A stretch of DNA of 64,000 nt from Bifiguratus adelaidae (Eukaryota; Mucoromycota; Endogonomycetes; Endogonales). The translations under genes and the position numbers were made by a program. Below are positions 43,828-55,994 of this stretch, one piece after another. Position 1 is the first letter of the stretch. Each line of letters starts with the position of its first letter. Below the pieces are notes generated by a model. The model was not told the origin of the DNA. It did no database searches and saw only the letters and a program-made list of their open reading frames with translations. Where the stretch lies: contig MVBO01000051.1 of NCBI GenBank assembly GCA_002261195.1, forward strand, positions 28,196 through 92,195, read 5' to 3'.

Positions 43828-46800
43828 CTATGCTATGGCGTTCATGACTGCAGCGCTCATATTGGCATCTTGACTCCTAACAGTCAACTCAAAGGCCAGA
43901 CCATCGGCTTGATTGAACATCATGCGGCAACGACTAATGACCTTGTATCCACCCAAAAACATGCCAGATGCCAACAGAGTATGCATCGTTTGTGATTTTG
44001 GTTGTGCGGTGTCGTCGATTGCCTGCATACCAAGCATGCCAACAATGGCAGCACATCCGGTTTTGAGATTTGGTGCTCTGTCCAAGTCAAGACCGAATGT
44101 CTCCGTCATTTCATTCTCTGCGCCCATTTGCTCCCAGACGGAGTTGAATGTGCCAAGATATGATGGCAAAATATAGTCACCCATCAAGAGTTCGACATCC
44201 TCGAGCTACAACAGCGGTCAGACAAAGGCATAAACCGAAAATGCATTCCACTTACTTGATATTCTTCGGCGTATCCTTCTTCATCCGGCTCACCAGTAGC
44301 AGGATCACAATCCTTAACGACAAAAGTCATTGTGCATCCAAATGTGGCTAAATGAATGCATGAGCCTTTTGTCGCCTGGTGAACAAGCAAAGGTGCACTT
44401 ACCTAGAGGCGTCTCCTCTGCACTGGGCTTCTTGAAAGCAACATAGGCAACTCCAGGGACGTCACATTTGAGGCTCTCAGCTGGAATGTTGACTACTTCC
44501 TCGAGCTCATCGTTGTCAGATTGCATAACAATGGTCACATCCTCCAACAACTGCTCGTTGACTGTGTTGACGCAATCGAATTGGAAGACAACGTGTTCAG
44601 CAAACATGTGCTTAATACACTTCACAGTGTATTCTACTTCGGCTTCAGTGAGCTCATGTGCTTTAGAAGACGATTTGAACAATGGTCCAAATGAAGCGAA
44701 TTCGGGTATAGCCGCCAATTGTTGAGCGTATGTCTCTTGTTGATCCGCACCGCGATCTGGGGTAGTTGCAGCACCTGGCTTTTGGGGTTGCGATGGTGTT
44801 CCTTTAGTAGATGGTGCTGCAAGCGTGGGTTGCTGACTTTCAATCGTCTTTGAACCTACGATGCCCATCAGTATGCGACTCAGCCTCCTGCGTCTTCACG
44901 GTCACACTTACGGGCTCTCTCTGCCTCTTCTTGAGCTCTGGAGATCTTGGGTACGGCAGATAAGTCGAAGGGCTTTGATTGTAATTGTTGCTCCGATATA
45001 TAGGCTACTAGCTGTCGCTCCAGTGCAGGAAGAGCAAAGGTTGTGTCTGTGACGAGATCAATAATACGAACCATGCGAAATCGAACGAACAGCTACTTAC
45101 CATCGCCGACGTATAAGACGGCTTTGGGTTCCTCGTTCATCAGTGCCAAGTAGAGGGTGGCCCGATCTCTGACTTCGTCGTCAATGTCATCCACACATCT
45201 AAAGAAATAGAATTATTGATGAGGTTTTGCGCGCAGTGCGGAATATCATCGACATACCTTGTTAGGAGAACGGTGATACTCTTACGAACAGCGGCATCAT
45301 CGACAAGAAGACCGAACTTTGCCAAGGCACTGACCGCAGCTGCTCGGACAATAGAGTTCTCCAATATGACTCGGTTGTAGATGTAACGAATGTATTTGTG
45401 TGGAGTGGGAGTTTTTGGTCCTTCAACGCCGAGCAGGTGCAATATTCTAACCGAAAGTTTTGTAAATTCGCAATCCTCAATGAACTCGCAGAGATGCGCC
45501 AAAGCTAGGTTGTATATCATTTAGTCTACGTGCTCTTCCCTTTCGCCTGAGCTGGAAATGACCCACCTGCCTCCTTGCATTCAGGAATGAAGCGGATCAG
45601 ATCGAAGATGGCTTCAACAACTGCACGCTTAAATTCGTAACCACCTTCATCACGAAGAACACCACTCAAGAATCCAAGCATGACTGCTTGCTTGCCTGGG
45701 AATTTAAGGCAGAGCGATCGGATGGCTTCGACTACAATGATCTTGAACTCGTCGGAAATTTCAGACATAAAGCCGGTGATTTGCTTCATGAGACGATCAA
45801 CACTGGCTTCATTACCAGTCTTGAGCAGTGTTGTGATGGCGAAAGTTGCAACGCTGCGGTTTTGATCTGTGATTAGGTTCTCCATATCTAAATTGCATGG
45901 TGTGACGGCATTGGGATGTGTGATTGCCAACTTGTTAAGAGTGCGTATGGCGGCAAAGCGCAATGTAGGTTTAGGAGACGACAAGAAGAGTTGCAAAACT
46001 GTCGAAAGTAACGTTGATATTCGGCCATAAATTGAATCGATTGACCTACCTGTGACAGCGGGGTACAGCTCCTTGGACGTGACATCTTCCATCTCACATA
46101 TGGCCCGGGCAGCCTCGTAGTTCACCATGTCACTCTTGTGCTTTAGGTAACTCTCGAGGAGCTCATAGATTTGTCGAGTTGAGCTAAGAGACACGTCGTG
46201 AGTACGACGCAAGTGAGAGTTGCAGATTGCGGAATACTTACTTGGAATCATCCTCCATAACTTTGCAAGCATAACGAATAAGCAAGCAGATAGCAAAGGA
46301 GCTCTTCAATGTGGTGCCGCCGCTACCACCCACAAGACTTCCGCCACGAGAACCGGACAGATTTTGGACCATTTTGTGCACAGCCATCTTGTCACGCTGG
46401 CGAATTTGATACAATAATCCAAGCGCGTGATATTGAGTGATATTGCTGGTCGATTGAATTACCGGTTGCTGTCCTGGACTTTGGGGACCACCAAAGGACA
46501 TATAGCTGAAGCCGGCGGTCAGACTGGATGAAGATTTTGCATTCACAGCTTCTTGCACTTCATTAGCCCAACGTTTGATGACTTCTTTTGCGACGAAGGA
46601 CAGATGGTATGATGATACCAAAGCCGCCGAGCTGACAGCCAGCGTCTTGTCTACGATAGCAGCCTTCAGAAGGCGCTCAACTCCCTGTATCATGGATGGC
46701 TAATAAAGCTTTAGACGACGAACTTCGCTGCACGTTAAGTAGGAAACTTACATCTGTGATTTTGCAAAGCGCACGAATGGCATTAGCGCGATAGATGACG

Positions 46801-47306
46801 TCCTGCTTGGATTGAATGTCCTTCATGAGGGATTGCGTGACCATGATGACATCCTCAGCAATGCCAGACAGTTCCTTGATGACCAAGTACATCATCTGAC
46901 GGAGTGAGGTCTGTAGCATACAGTTAGTTCAGCAACCCCTATATCATTCAAAAGCACTATTGACATACGTCTTTGGACTGGAAGAGCTTCGTGACGCTGA
47001 AGAACAGCTCTGTCGCCTCCTTGGTACCGAATGGTTCCCCCAGGTACAGCAAGTAGGTAATCTTTGTGAGCAGTAGGCGACATTTCCTTGGAATGATAGG
47101 CGATTCATTGAAGACGCGAGCCTCTTGAAGTACGGTCGTCTTGTCTAGGTGATAGAACAAGCCATACTCGGCTGCAGAAGGCGAGCAAGACGGTTAGCAC
47201 GCTGAAGCCCATCCACCAAGAGACCGTTGGCGACATTCGTCACCTCCTTGTCAACCCTACTCCATCTCCACCTACCAGAGTCTTCATCCTTTTTGGCGTA
47301 ACTCAT
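43828..47306 (-). CDS. SEC21: Coatomer subunit gamma (gamma-COP)
   Basis: A core COPI coat subunit for Golgi-to-ER vesicles. The start [10 protein letters not shown] with [22 protein letters not shown] and [19 protein letters not shown] is the conserved adaptin-like N-terminus. HEAT-like blocks include [47 protein letters not shown] and [18 protein letters not shown]. After a Gln/Pro hinge, the appendage domain shows [32 protein letters not shown] and [20 protein letters not shown], ending [12 protein letters not shown]. About ten short introns. The promoter is shared with divergent ATP4. Confidence 0.92.
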
Positions 47307-47733
47307 CCTTCAGTATCGTCTAGATGAGCGCTACCTTGCGGTTGCTCCACGTTGCGCTTAACATCGTTTTAGTGACGTCACCAATGTCTACGTCATCGAA
47401 AATTGTTTACTGCCAAAAGATTCCCCTTGTCTTGCTCTTGCTTTCTGACACTCTTGCAGCACCACGCGACATTGGGTGAGTATTTGGGTGTTGGAGATGG
47501 CAATCATGGCTGTAGAGCGTAGTTACATGATGTTGAGATGCTCTGGTCCGTTGTATCTTGCCGTCACCATGACAGATCTCGATGGACCAGGACCAGGTTT
47601 GCAACCATGATGCATCGGAAGGTGTACATTTCAGCAGCGATGAGGGTTGAAGCCATCGGCAATGACACAGGCTGGGTACTTTGATGAGGACGAATAGCTA
47701 ATCGCACCGTCTTGTTGCTTCATTTCCCTAGAA
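47307..47733. other. Divergent promoter between gamma-COP and ATP4
   Basis: 427 bp without a supported gene. It holds one perfect CRE and a CRE half-site near 47373-47396. Short reading frames here have no family resemblance. Confidence 0.5.
47373..47396. promoter_or_regulatory. CRE palindrome plus CRE half-site
   Basis: TGACGTCA (47373-47380) followed by TACGTCAT (47389-47396), about 70 bp upstream of the gamma-COP start. ATF/CREB-type binding is inferred. Confidence 0.4.
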
Positions 47734-48652
47734 ATGTCTCTCCGTGTGCTCAACCGAACTTCTTCATTGGCGGCAGCCAAGTCCCTTGCCAGGACCGTCC
47801 GTCAGCCCGTAGCCAGCGCTAGGTATGTATGATACACAGTTTGCTTGTGTATGCTGGTAGTTGCACATTCTTACGCATAAGTTTGCGATTTTAGCGTTCG
47901 TCACTACAGCGCTGCTCAAGATGGTAAGGAAACTGCCACTAGGCGAGTAATGGTTGCCGAATGTTTCTGACCACGCTGCTTGCAGACAAGCAAGTAGAAC
48001 CCAAGCAAAAGGCTAACGCCATCATCGATGCTCTTCCCGGCAACTCCCTCATCTCTAAAACCGGATACCTTACCCTCGGCACTGGCCTTGCTACATTCTT
48101 GATCTCTAAGGAGATCTACGTTCTCAACGAGGAGACTTTGGTCCTTATTGCTTTCGGTGGTCTTATGACCGGTCTTCTCAGTTACATGCGCGAGCCTTAC
48201 AAGGCCATGGCCGATGAGCACATCAACGTGAGTTTGAATGACCTCGAAAACTAAATGAACGTTGATCTAACTATTATCTCCAATAGCGCATCAAGAATGT
48301 ATTGACCAAGGCTCGGGAAGGTCACAAGAATGCTGTTCGTAGCCGCATCGATCAAGTTGGTGAGATGAAGGATATTGTCAAGACAACCAAGGATCTCTTC
48401 GCTTTGTCCAAGGAGACTGCTCGCCTTGAGGCTGAAGCTTTCGAGTTGAAGCAGAAGATTGCTGTTGCCAGTGAGGTTAAGAGCGTCCTCGACTCATGGG
48501 TGCGATATGAGGCCTCTGTTCGTGAACGGGAGCAACGCAAGTTGGCCGATCAAGTCATTGCGAAGATCATGGGCGAGTTGGAGGACCCCAAGGTGCAAAA
48601 GCAAATCTTGGATCAAGCCGTGTCTGATGTCGAGAGAATTGCTCGGGCATAA
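47734..48652 (+). CDS. ATP4: Mitochondrial ATP synthase subunit b (Atp4)
   Basis: The peripheral-stalk subunit b of F1Fo ATP synthase. The N-terminus MSLRVLNRTSSLAAAKSLAR is a typical Arg/Ser-rich matrix presequence, extended over two small exons (SVRHYSAAQD). The mature part shows KANAIIDALPGNSLISKTGYLTLG, two membrane segments (TGLATFLISKEIYVL and TLVLIAFGGLMTGLLSYM), then the long charged stalk helix (RIKNVLTKAREGHKNAVRSR ...) ending SDVERIARA. Three introns. Codon use is strongly biased (many AAG, CTC, GGT), as in highly expressed genes. Confidence 0.93.
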
Positions 48653-48916
48653 TTTGTGCTCGATCTACTTTTGTGGTATTGTAAACCAGGGATGGTGATC
48701 AATAGATGTTATAACATAAAGCATATGATTCGTATATACCGTTGCCTTTGTGAGATGTTGAAGCCAGATATTGACAACATATTCAGTAAGGCATATACAG
48801 CGAATACTCAGGGTGCAGCTAAAGGATCGCACAATAGCGCTGAGGCTTTGCTTGCTTACGATGCGTTGGGGTGAGGACGGTCATGCTGAGCGGTCCTCCC
48901 CTCGTCTTTGCAAAGC

Positions 48917-49949
48917 TTATGCCTTCATTGACTGACCAAGCTTGAACGTGCCATTGATTTTAAATTTGTTGAGATCGATAAGTCCAGGTTCAATTATGTT
49001 GATCAGCAGATGACGAGCGGCACGAGGATACATGAAGCAGCCTTTGATTTGTAAATTGTTCACCATGATTGGAAAAAATGGTAGCTCCAAAGGAGCCATA
49101 CCTCCACTCATCAATATCAAAGTACCATAACCTCGCAGGGAAAGTAACGCTGAGCGGATGATGGACATTGGCGCACTCCCATCCATCAGATTCAAAGCAC
49201 AATCAATTTCCCCCTGCGCTGCCTCTTTGAATGCAGTCACATTGGCTTCCTCACTCTCTTGAAGAATTACCGGCACGACCCTCGCATCTTTTGATTCTTT
49301 GAACCAATTCGTCGAGCTTTTGCTTGTTGCGTCCTGGTATGATGACTTTTTTGGCACCCATGGCAAGCGCAATGAGAACGGCTGGAGAACCGAAGTTTCC
49401 TGTGGCACCCAACACCAAGAGAGTCTGACCAGGCTGAAAATTGGCAGCGATAATGCCACCGAAAGGCACAAAGAGCGGGGTGAGTGAAACCAAAAGAGGA
49501 GGGTTCTTGATCCATGCCTTGGGCAAAACGACGACATTTTCAAGCGGAATGAGCATTTGTTCTGCCATGGCACCGTTACCGTAGGTTGCCGTCAGGCCAC
49601 CTGGTGGAGTAAAGAGACCTTGCAGGATGGTAGATGGACCAGTCGCATTGTCTCGAGCACGGACAGTTGGATCGCAAAAGACCAAATCTCCTTCCTTTAG
49701 CTCGGTGGTATCTGCGCCCACTTCTTCAATGATACCGACCGCCGTTGCACCAGGGATCATGGGTAGAGTCATTGGATAACCCAATTGGCCGCTGTAGGCA
49801 GCTTCAGCGTAGTGAACAATGTATGCAGCGAGGACCTTGACCCGGACCGACCCCGAGGTTACTTTGGGTACGGGCACATCTTCCACAGATAGCTTGGACC
49901 CATGCTCATGCAACACCGCCGCTTTCATGGTCATATTTGCGACTGTCAT
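48917..49949 (-). pseudogene. MDR-family zinc-type alcohol dehydrogenase-like gene with a frameshift
   Basis: A medium-chain dehydrogenase/reductase related to fungal alcohol dehydrogenase-like and quinone-reductase-like enzymes. The N-terminal half (MKAAVLHEHGSKLSVEDVPV, IPGATAVGIIEEVGADT, GDLVFCDP) and the Rossmann part (GQTLLVLGATGNFGSPAVLIALAMGAKKVI) are well kept. At about 49296 the frame breaks: KLDELVQR must be joined to SKDARVVPVILQE one base off, best explained by one extra A in CAAAGAATCAAAAG. The rest (EIDCALNLMDGSAPMSIIRSA to FKLGQSMKA) is intact in the other frame. No intron fits. It is either a recent pseudogene or a base-call error; otherwise it would be about 340 residues. Confidence 0.75.
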
Positions 49950-52068
49950 ATACAATGGAACTTGACCACTGCTGTCGGCACCAGGTGTCCATTGATAACA
50001 GTGACAGGAATCAGGGATTTATAGATGGGAACAAGGGCTGTGCAAAGCAAATGCCCACCTCATCAGGAGATAAATGGCTGTGCCGAACACGCCAGGTGCA
50101 CACGTAACCGGGGGAACAATGCTTGCCAAATGCAATCAGATGAACGCCACTTCCACCATGATCCAGGGGAATAATGCACCGAACGCCACATCCACACCTA
50201 TCTCAATTGCCGTTATCAGCGCGAGTGCGGTCCTCACGGAAAGTAGGGTTTATCAGGACTGAGGATAGCATTGTTTCAAGTTTCTGCCGGACGCACACGG
50301 CATTCAGCAGCACATTGCTCGTAGTACCATCATGCAACACACATTTCTTTGTTTAGTTGGATTCATCGTTTCATGTACTCCATCACGTCGATGGTGTGTG
50401 TTCTCACGTGTTAAGCAACAATGGCTGCGATGACTTCGCCACTTGCACACCCGACCCATTCGCTGTTCGGAGATGCGCGGGCATTCCGTGCCGAGATCAG
50501 ATCGATGGTTGATTTATTGTTGCTTGAGCGCTTGTCGATTGACTTTAAAGTGATTCAGACGCCTCCCACTTCTCTATACGCAATTGGTCTATTCATTACT
50601 ATAATGCACAACAAAATCCCATACAATGTACGCTTCAAGCAGAGTACGCATGCTCAATAAAAGTAAACCTTCTAGGTCACCTTTAATCTGGCGCAGAACA
50701 TACGCTGAGCTTTTTTAATCGTCTTTGGAATGCAAGCGGCCGGTGTTCCCCCCAGACGACTTACCAAGTCGCGCACCCCTCTTTTCAACCCACATTAGGA
50801 AAGTATTTTGTGACGTCATAGATTAATCTACAGCCTGGGACGCGTCGCACGCGTTTCACACCTTTTGTGATACGGAGAAATGAAAACGTCAGAACAAGTA
50901 TGCCCCATAGAGATATTGCGAAAAAGTAGCGTTAGCCAAGAAATAATCCATCACAGAGTTCATGGATGGGAAGAAGACTTCCGCGCTTTACAAAACTGTA
51001 ACCTTTGTCGCACGCGCATGAAGAAATGCAAGAGAAGCAAAGCCAAGGATGCGGAGAGAGCATCAAGCGATCAGGACAAGGAGAATGAATTTCCGCTGAC
51101 AATCAAAGACGCCACAAAGGGCCGTGAGACGCACTAGTATGTTCCATTTGAAGATGCGCAGAGTACCATACTCGAGGGCTTGCAAAACTTAAGCGATACA
51201 CAACCTGAAGCTGCGGCGCGTTTGAGATCTTGACGACCTGTCCTGAGCCCATATCTGTCGAAGATAAAGATTATCTCGTAAGCTTTGCAACAACGTGACT
51301 GAAGACGGTCATCGCTACAGTGTTCGCAATGTAAGGCACCATAACTGGTCAGTATTCCTCTTGACAAGCTTTCCATCGAGCACATACTCATCTGCTTCAA
51401 TCACAGTCAGAGTGATCACGTTTCACCCCTATTGTACTCAATCATCAGCATTCCCGTCTCAGTTGATGCAAAAAGCCGAACTCAAGAGGCACTATCGTAA
51501 GGTATGTCGATACGACTGCCATGGCAAGATACACTCCGACAATGGAAAGATTTGGGTCGTGATAAAACACGACGCCTTGCCGCATCCAAGACGAGAGACG
51601 ATAACGGCGCTCACCGCGTCGACGAATGCCGCGGAACTTCACAAAATGACATCGCTCAATTTCACACCTGTATTGAACGCAAACTAGACGAAGCATGTGT
51701 TTAAGGGTACCTAAAGCACTTTGTATTGTAAAAAGGTCTTTTGCAGACTTGCTGTAGAATATATGGCTTCTGCTTATTTCCATTTTTGGCATGTCAAAGA
51801 TTGACCGAAATTTGACCGAAACCATAACGACAGCGACAAAGCGGATGCCGAAGGTTGGCACAGTTTAGAGTATAAGTCAGCGCATGGCAAAGCAAGCTAA
51901 ATATATATAAATACATTCGCCGCGGAAAGGGACCGATAGATCTTGTCGTGAAGACCGACTTGAGCCGTTTATGCAAAGCTTTTTTATACAGAAGTATCCG
52001 ATCTGATCACCCTCCGAATACCCTTCCCTGACCAGTTTACGAACCTACACTCTTCAAAGCACTACACC
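49950..52068. other. 2.1-kb gene-poor stretch with possible relics
   Basis: No intact gene supported. Items seen: a CRE palindrome TGACGTCA at 50811-50818; a small frame 50880-51137 (86 codons) with CNLCRTRMKKC, the C-x2-C-x6-C half of a zinc cluster; and at 51430-51600 a plus-strand stretch FHPYCTQSSAFPSQ ... RYDCHGKI ... VVIKHDALPHP that faintly resembles the FLYWCH/MULE-type DNA-binding part of fungal transposons. Stops and frame changes separate these pieces. They may be remains of a transposon or a regulator. AT-rich sequence with a TATATATAAA run at 51899-51908 precedes the GH32 gene. Confidence 0.4.
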
Positions 52069-54246
52069 ATGTCACCTATTGCTGTAGGAAAAGGCAACGA
52101 GGTGTTGCGCAAATTGGTTTCGCATCCCTCTCACAAGGCTCCGGTCCAGAAACGGCAGTCTGTGGACAAGTGCATCACGCAGTGTACCACTCAAGAACCA
52201 TCCCGAGAGTTTCGGTCACGGTGGCCAGATTTTTACGAGCACCGACCACACTATCATTTCATGGCGCCTGAAGGTTGGATGAATGATCCATGCGCACCTT
52301 GCTATGATCGCAAGACCGGACTGTACCATATATTCTATCAATGTGAGTGGTGTTTAGATCGTCTCTCGGCATCCCGCGATTGCATCCTGATTAAAGTTCT
52401 AGGGAATCCTAAGTACCATGAATGGGGAAATATGAGTCGGGGTCATGCTGTCAGCGATGATCTAATCACCTGGACGCATGTGGGGGATCAACCAGCCTTA
52501 AATCCCGACACATTCTATGATTTTGAAGGCGTCTTTACCTGATGCATGTATCCCAGCGAATGTGAGAGCAATGATGGCCGATTGACAGTCATATACACAT
52601 CGGTATGTCTAGCACAATAACAGAAATAATTGCTAATCTCCTTGCCTAAGCAGGTCTCTTATTCGCCTATTCAATACCTTTTACCTTACAAGCGTGGCTC
52701 AGAAACACTAAGTCTCGCGAGTTCAGAGGACGGCGGTAAGACTTGGACAAAGGCAGAGGCGAATCCGATATTACCGGGTCCGCCAACGGATATCGAGGTA
52801 AAACGTTCGAAGCTGTTTCGCGGGTATACCTATCCCTAAACACAATTCCTGCAGCCCACAGCTTGGCGAGACCCTTTCGTAAACGCTTGGGTAGCTCTGG
52901 ATGCCTTACTGGACAGAAAAATCGGCCAATATACCTATGGCATCATCGCTGGAGGGATTAGGCATAAAACACCGACATGTTTTCTCTATTCCATACCCAA
53001 TGGCAAGCCAGCTGAGTGGACCTATCTGGGGCCACTTATTGACGTTGGCCTCAATTGCGCAAAGAACAGATGGTCAGGCGACCTTGGCGTAAGCTGGGAG
53101 GTATGCAATTTCTTTTCCATCGAAAACACCGAGTACATAATAGCCAACGTCGAGGGCGGAAAGTCATTGGACGGCGCGTTATCATCCGATCCTTCAGAAC
53201 CGACCACAAGGCAGGCCTTATGGATGACCTGCACACTGGCACTCCATCAGAATGGCCAGCCTCAAGCGACACCTGGTATCAGCGGTCAGCTAGATCAAGG
53301 ATGTCTGTATGCCGTCAATACCTTTTTCGATCCTGTCAAGTCTCGCAGGATCTTGTGGGGTAAGCGAATTGCAGCATAGCCGATGGCGTGCACTAAATGG
53401 CAGTTGTCCTTTCCAGGTTGGATTCCCGAAGATGACTTGAGCAGCGCTTATCGTGCTAGAGAAGGATGGGCCTGTTGCCTTGCGCTTCCACGCGAGCTAT
53501 ACAATTTTCAAATGGAGCACGTCGTTCGAGCTCTGCGATCCGATCTCTCTGAGTTGCACAATTGTCAATTTGAACAATTGACGGACGACACCTTTACACT
53601 GCAGACACTCGGAATTCGTCCTCTTGAAGAGGTTACTGGCTTGCGAAACGCTGCAAAGACATACATCATCCCGGACTTCTCCATTAAATCGTCGAATGCG
53701 ACCAAGAAGTGTCAAGAGACAGTTACCACGTCTTGGTAGATGATAACGACTATACATCTCACCGAATGGACTGATACGGTCAAGGTTATCATCTATCATG
53801 ATGAAGGTAGGTGGTGCAAACTCGCATGCAACGTTCCGAAGCTCAAAGAAATTCTGAGTTTAGCTCTATTGCGCAAGACGGTGATTGAATTCTCGACGTT
53901 GCAAGAGCGCCTCACCGTAGACCGTCGAGACTCCGTTATAGATACCGATGTCAATACCTCATCCGTTTCCAGTCCACTCACGCTCTTTTATGTCAAGGAT
54001 CCGGTCACTGGAGAGACAAGACTAGAGCCGCTTCAAATCCGCCTGTTTTTCGACAACTCGGTGCTAGAGGTATACGCCAACGACCGATTCGCCTTGTCAA
54101 CGCGAATCTATGCGACTGGAGAATCCTCAGTGATCTCGGTCTCTGCGACTGCAAAAGCGCATATGCGGGAGCACCAGGATCCCGTGATTGCTTTGTTTGT
54201 GGATACTACCATATGGGATCTTCTACAGCCGCCCCGCACAATGTAG
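52069..54246 (+). pseudogene. GH32 beta-fructofuranosidase/fructosyltransferase, disrupted
   Basis: A glycoside hydrolase family 32 gene acting on sucrose or fructans, of the fungal fructosyltransferase-like type. The nucleophile motif GWMNDPCAP is present; splicing 52343-52402 restores FYQWNPKYHEWGNM, and an intron at about 52799-52856 restores PTDIEPTAWRDPFV (the RDP motif). Damage: an in-frame TGA at 52540-52542 replaces the Gly of the GVFTGC motif; the acid/base box reads WEVCNFF, with an extra codon between Glu and Cys; and an in-frame TAG at 53737 lies in a stretch where the conserved sequence (SYHVLVD, then VIIYHDEGR) moves between frames. The beta-sandwich domain then continues (STLQERLTVDRRDS, SVLEVYANDRFALSTR). 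No clear signal peptide. Confidence 0.8.
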
Positions 54247-54504
54247 ACAGGATTTTTGCGTTGCGAGGCCAGCAAAGCAATTTGTAGTTTAGAAGCTCAC
54301 ATTTGATTGGCATGGAGATGATGAAATCTCGTTGTTATACCCAGGCTTGCTTGGGCAGCTTTATTTGGCATGTTTTCATTGGTTTGATATGCAAGCAAAC
54401 ATGTGCTCTCAAACCGCACGGCCTGCATTTATATTACACTAGTGTACACCATTAATCACTCGTACAGACAGTCAATCATATCCTTGTTTTATCCGTTTCT
54501 GAGC

Positions 54505-55994
54505 TCATGGACTCATCACATCAATTTCGAATGGGAGGTCATGAACAGCTTCCAGAAGCTTGGGCAAAAATGGATGATCGCCTCCCCTAAAACGCCGGAA
54601 TATAGTCATGTAGGATGAAAAGAGGTGCTTGATGGTAGAAGGTTGGATCTGAAACTGAGATGGCGACTGCTGGGGCGAGTTTGACAAGCACGGGTCGTAT
54701 CTGTGTTCCGCGAGCTCGCTGGGAGGAGAGTTGACCACAGTGGTGCCATTAGGCGATTGCGTGGAGCGAATATGCGAGTCAGACGCGGTTGTAAAAGGTC
54801 GAGAGTGATCAATTAAGTGTGAGGGGTGCATTTGTGGATTGGGCAATACGTGATATTCATTCAAGCCAGCCTTGTCGTTTTCAATTGTTCTCGAGCTCTC
54901 GTTCCCTTTACCGTCGTATGTCAAACCAGCTTCTGGGAAGATGTGACAGACCGTGATGAGAGTTCGGGCGATGTCATATAGTTTCTCACAGAAACCAATG
55001 CCATGCGCTTCCATACTGGGCAACGTGAGACCATCACAGATATTGAGTGTATCGTGAGCGAGTTTGATGGGATAATCAGCTCGCAAAGACGGAAATGGGG
55101 TAGCCATTGCAATCAAACCATGAGATAGACAAATGTACCACAGACGGTTGAGAAGCCATTGGCGGGTCACTTCGACATCGGCACGTTGAATTTTGCCTCG
55201 CTGCCAATTGGATGTCCACCGTGACGTGACATCAGATGGGTTGCTTCGTCTTTGATCGCCTGCTCCATGGTTGGCGTTTTCAGCGTCCTGCTTACTTCCG
55301 TCCGCGGCACGGTCCTTGGCAAAAGCAGCGTAAAGAGACAACGCCTTCTCAATATCGAGCACACGGTATTCCTTGCCTGCGCATTGTCCGTTCCAGCAGT
55401 TCACAAAGTCTTCGTCAACGCTATCGAATAACCATAGCTGACTGTTTGGGAAATCATCAAATTCGCCAATCTTGAAGTGTTGCCGTACGTTCCCATCGAT
55501 GCCCCAGGTTGTCCTCGAAAGCCTATCGAATGACCACGCTGGAGTGCATACGCCCTTTCCGTAATGGCCAGGAGCCAGTATGCTCTCAATCGCCGTTCTC
55601 GCTCGTCGTTTTCCAGCGGCTCGTAGGCTTCTTTGCCAAAGAGTGAGCTGCAGCGCATCCGTGCACATTCCTCCAGCAACTTGACTGCTCTTCTAACATT
55701 TGACTTCACATTGGATCGTTCGGCTGCTTGTACGGGTTGTATGAGGGCCAGCGATGACATGGCGAGAAGCATGGCACCGAATTGTGGATCAGTGTTCTGA
55801 TGAGATTGATCTAGACGTGTGAAAAGGCAAGCACGCGTGAAGACTGGCATGATGGGATGAATACGCTCGAAAAATAGGGCAATTTGTGGTATAAGTACCG
55901 AATTCGAGAGTGGAGATGGGCTGTCAGTAGATGAAGCGTCATCCTCAGCAGTGTCTTCTACATCGAACGCCCGACGCTGGTGGAAAGAAGCCAT
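54505..55994 (-). pseudogene. Fungal-specific transcription factor, DNA-binding domain missing, frameshifted
   Basis: A regulator with the fungal_trans middle-homology domain, similar in layout to sugar-cluster regulators. Two minus-strand frames are needed: 55994 to about 55490 (LSNSVLIPQIALFFERIHPIMPVFTRACLF, MLLAMSSLALIQPVQAAERS, AYWLLAITERAYALQRGHSIGFR) and about 55490 to 54505 (DDFPNSQLWLFDSVDEDFVNCWNGQC and downstream). The switch near 55490-55500 marks a frameshift. The N-terminus starts directly in a Ser/Asp linker, so the Zn2Cys6 cluster that should precede it is absent, and the 5' end overlaps the GH13 coding sequence by 44 bp. It sits between the GH32 and GH13 genes it probably once controlled. 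Confidence 0.72.

Noticed and set aside
51445-51861. A 138-codon minus-strand frame
   Set aside because: No family resemblance, and it is antisense to the FLYWCH-like relic. Not supported.
52540-52542. GH32 TGA as a second selenocysteine codon
   Set aside because: The family has Gly here, not Cys, and the gene has other lesions. Nonsense mutation is simpler.
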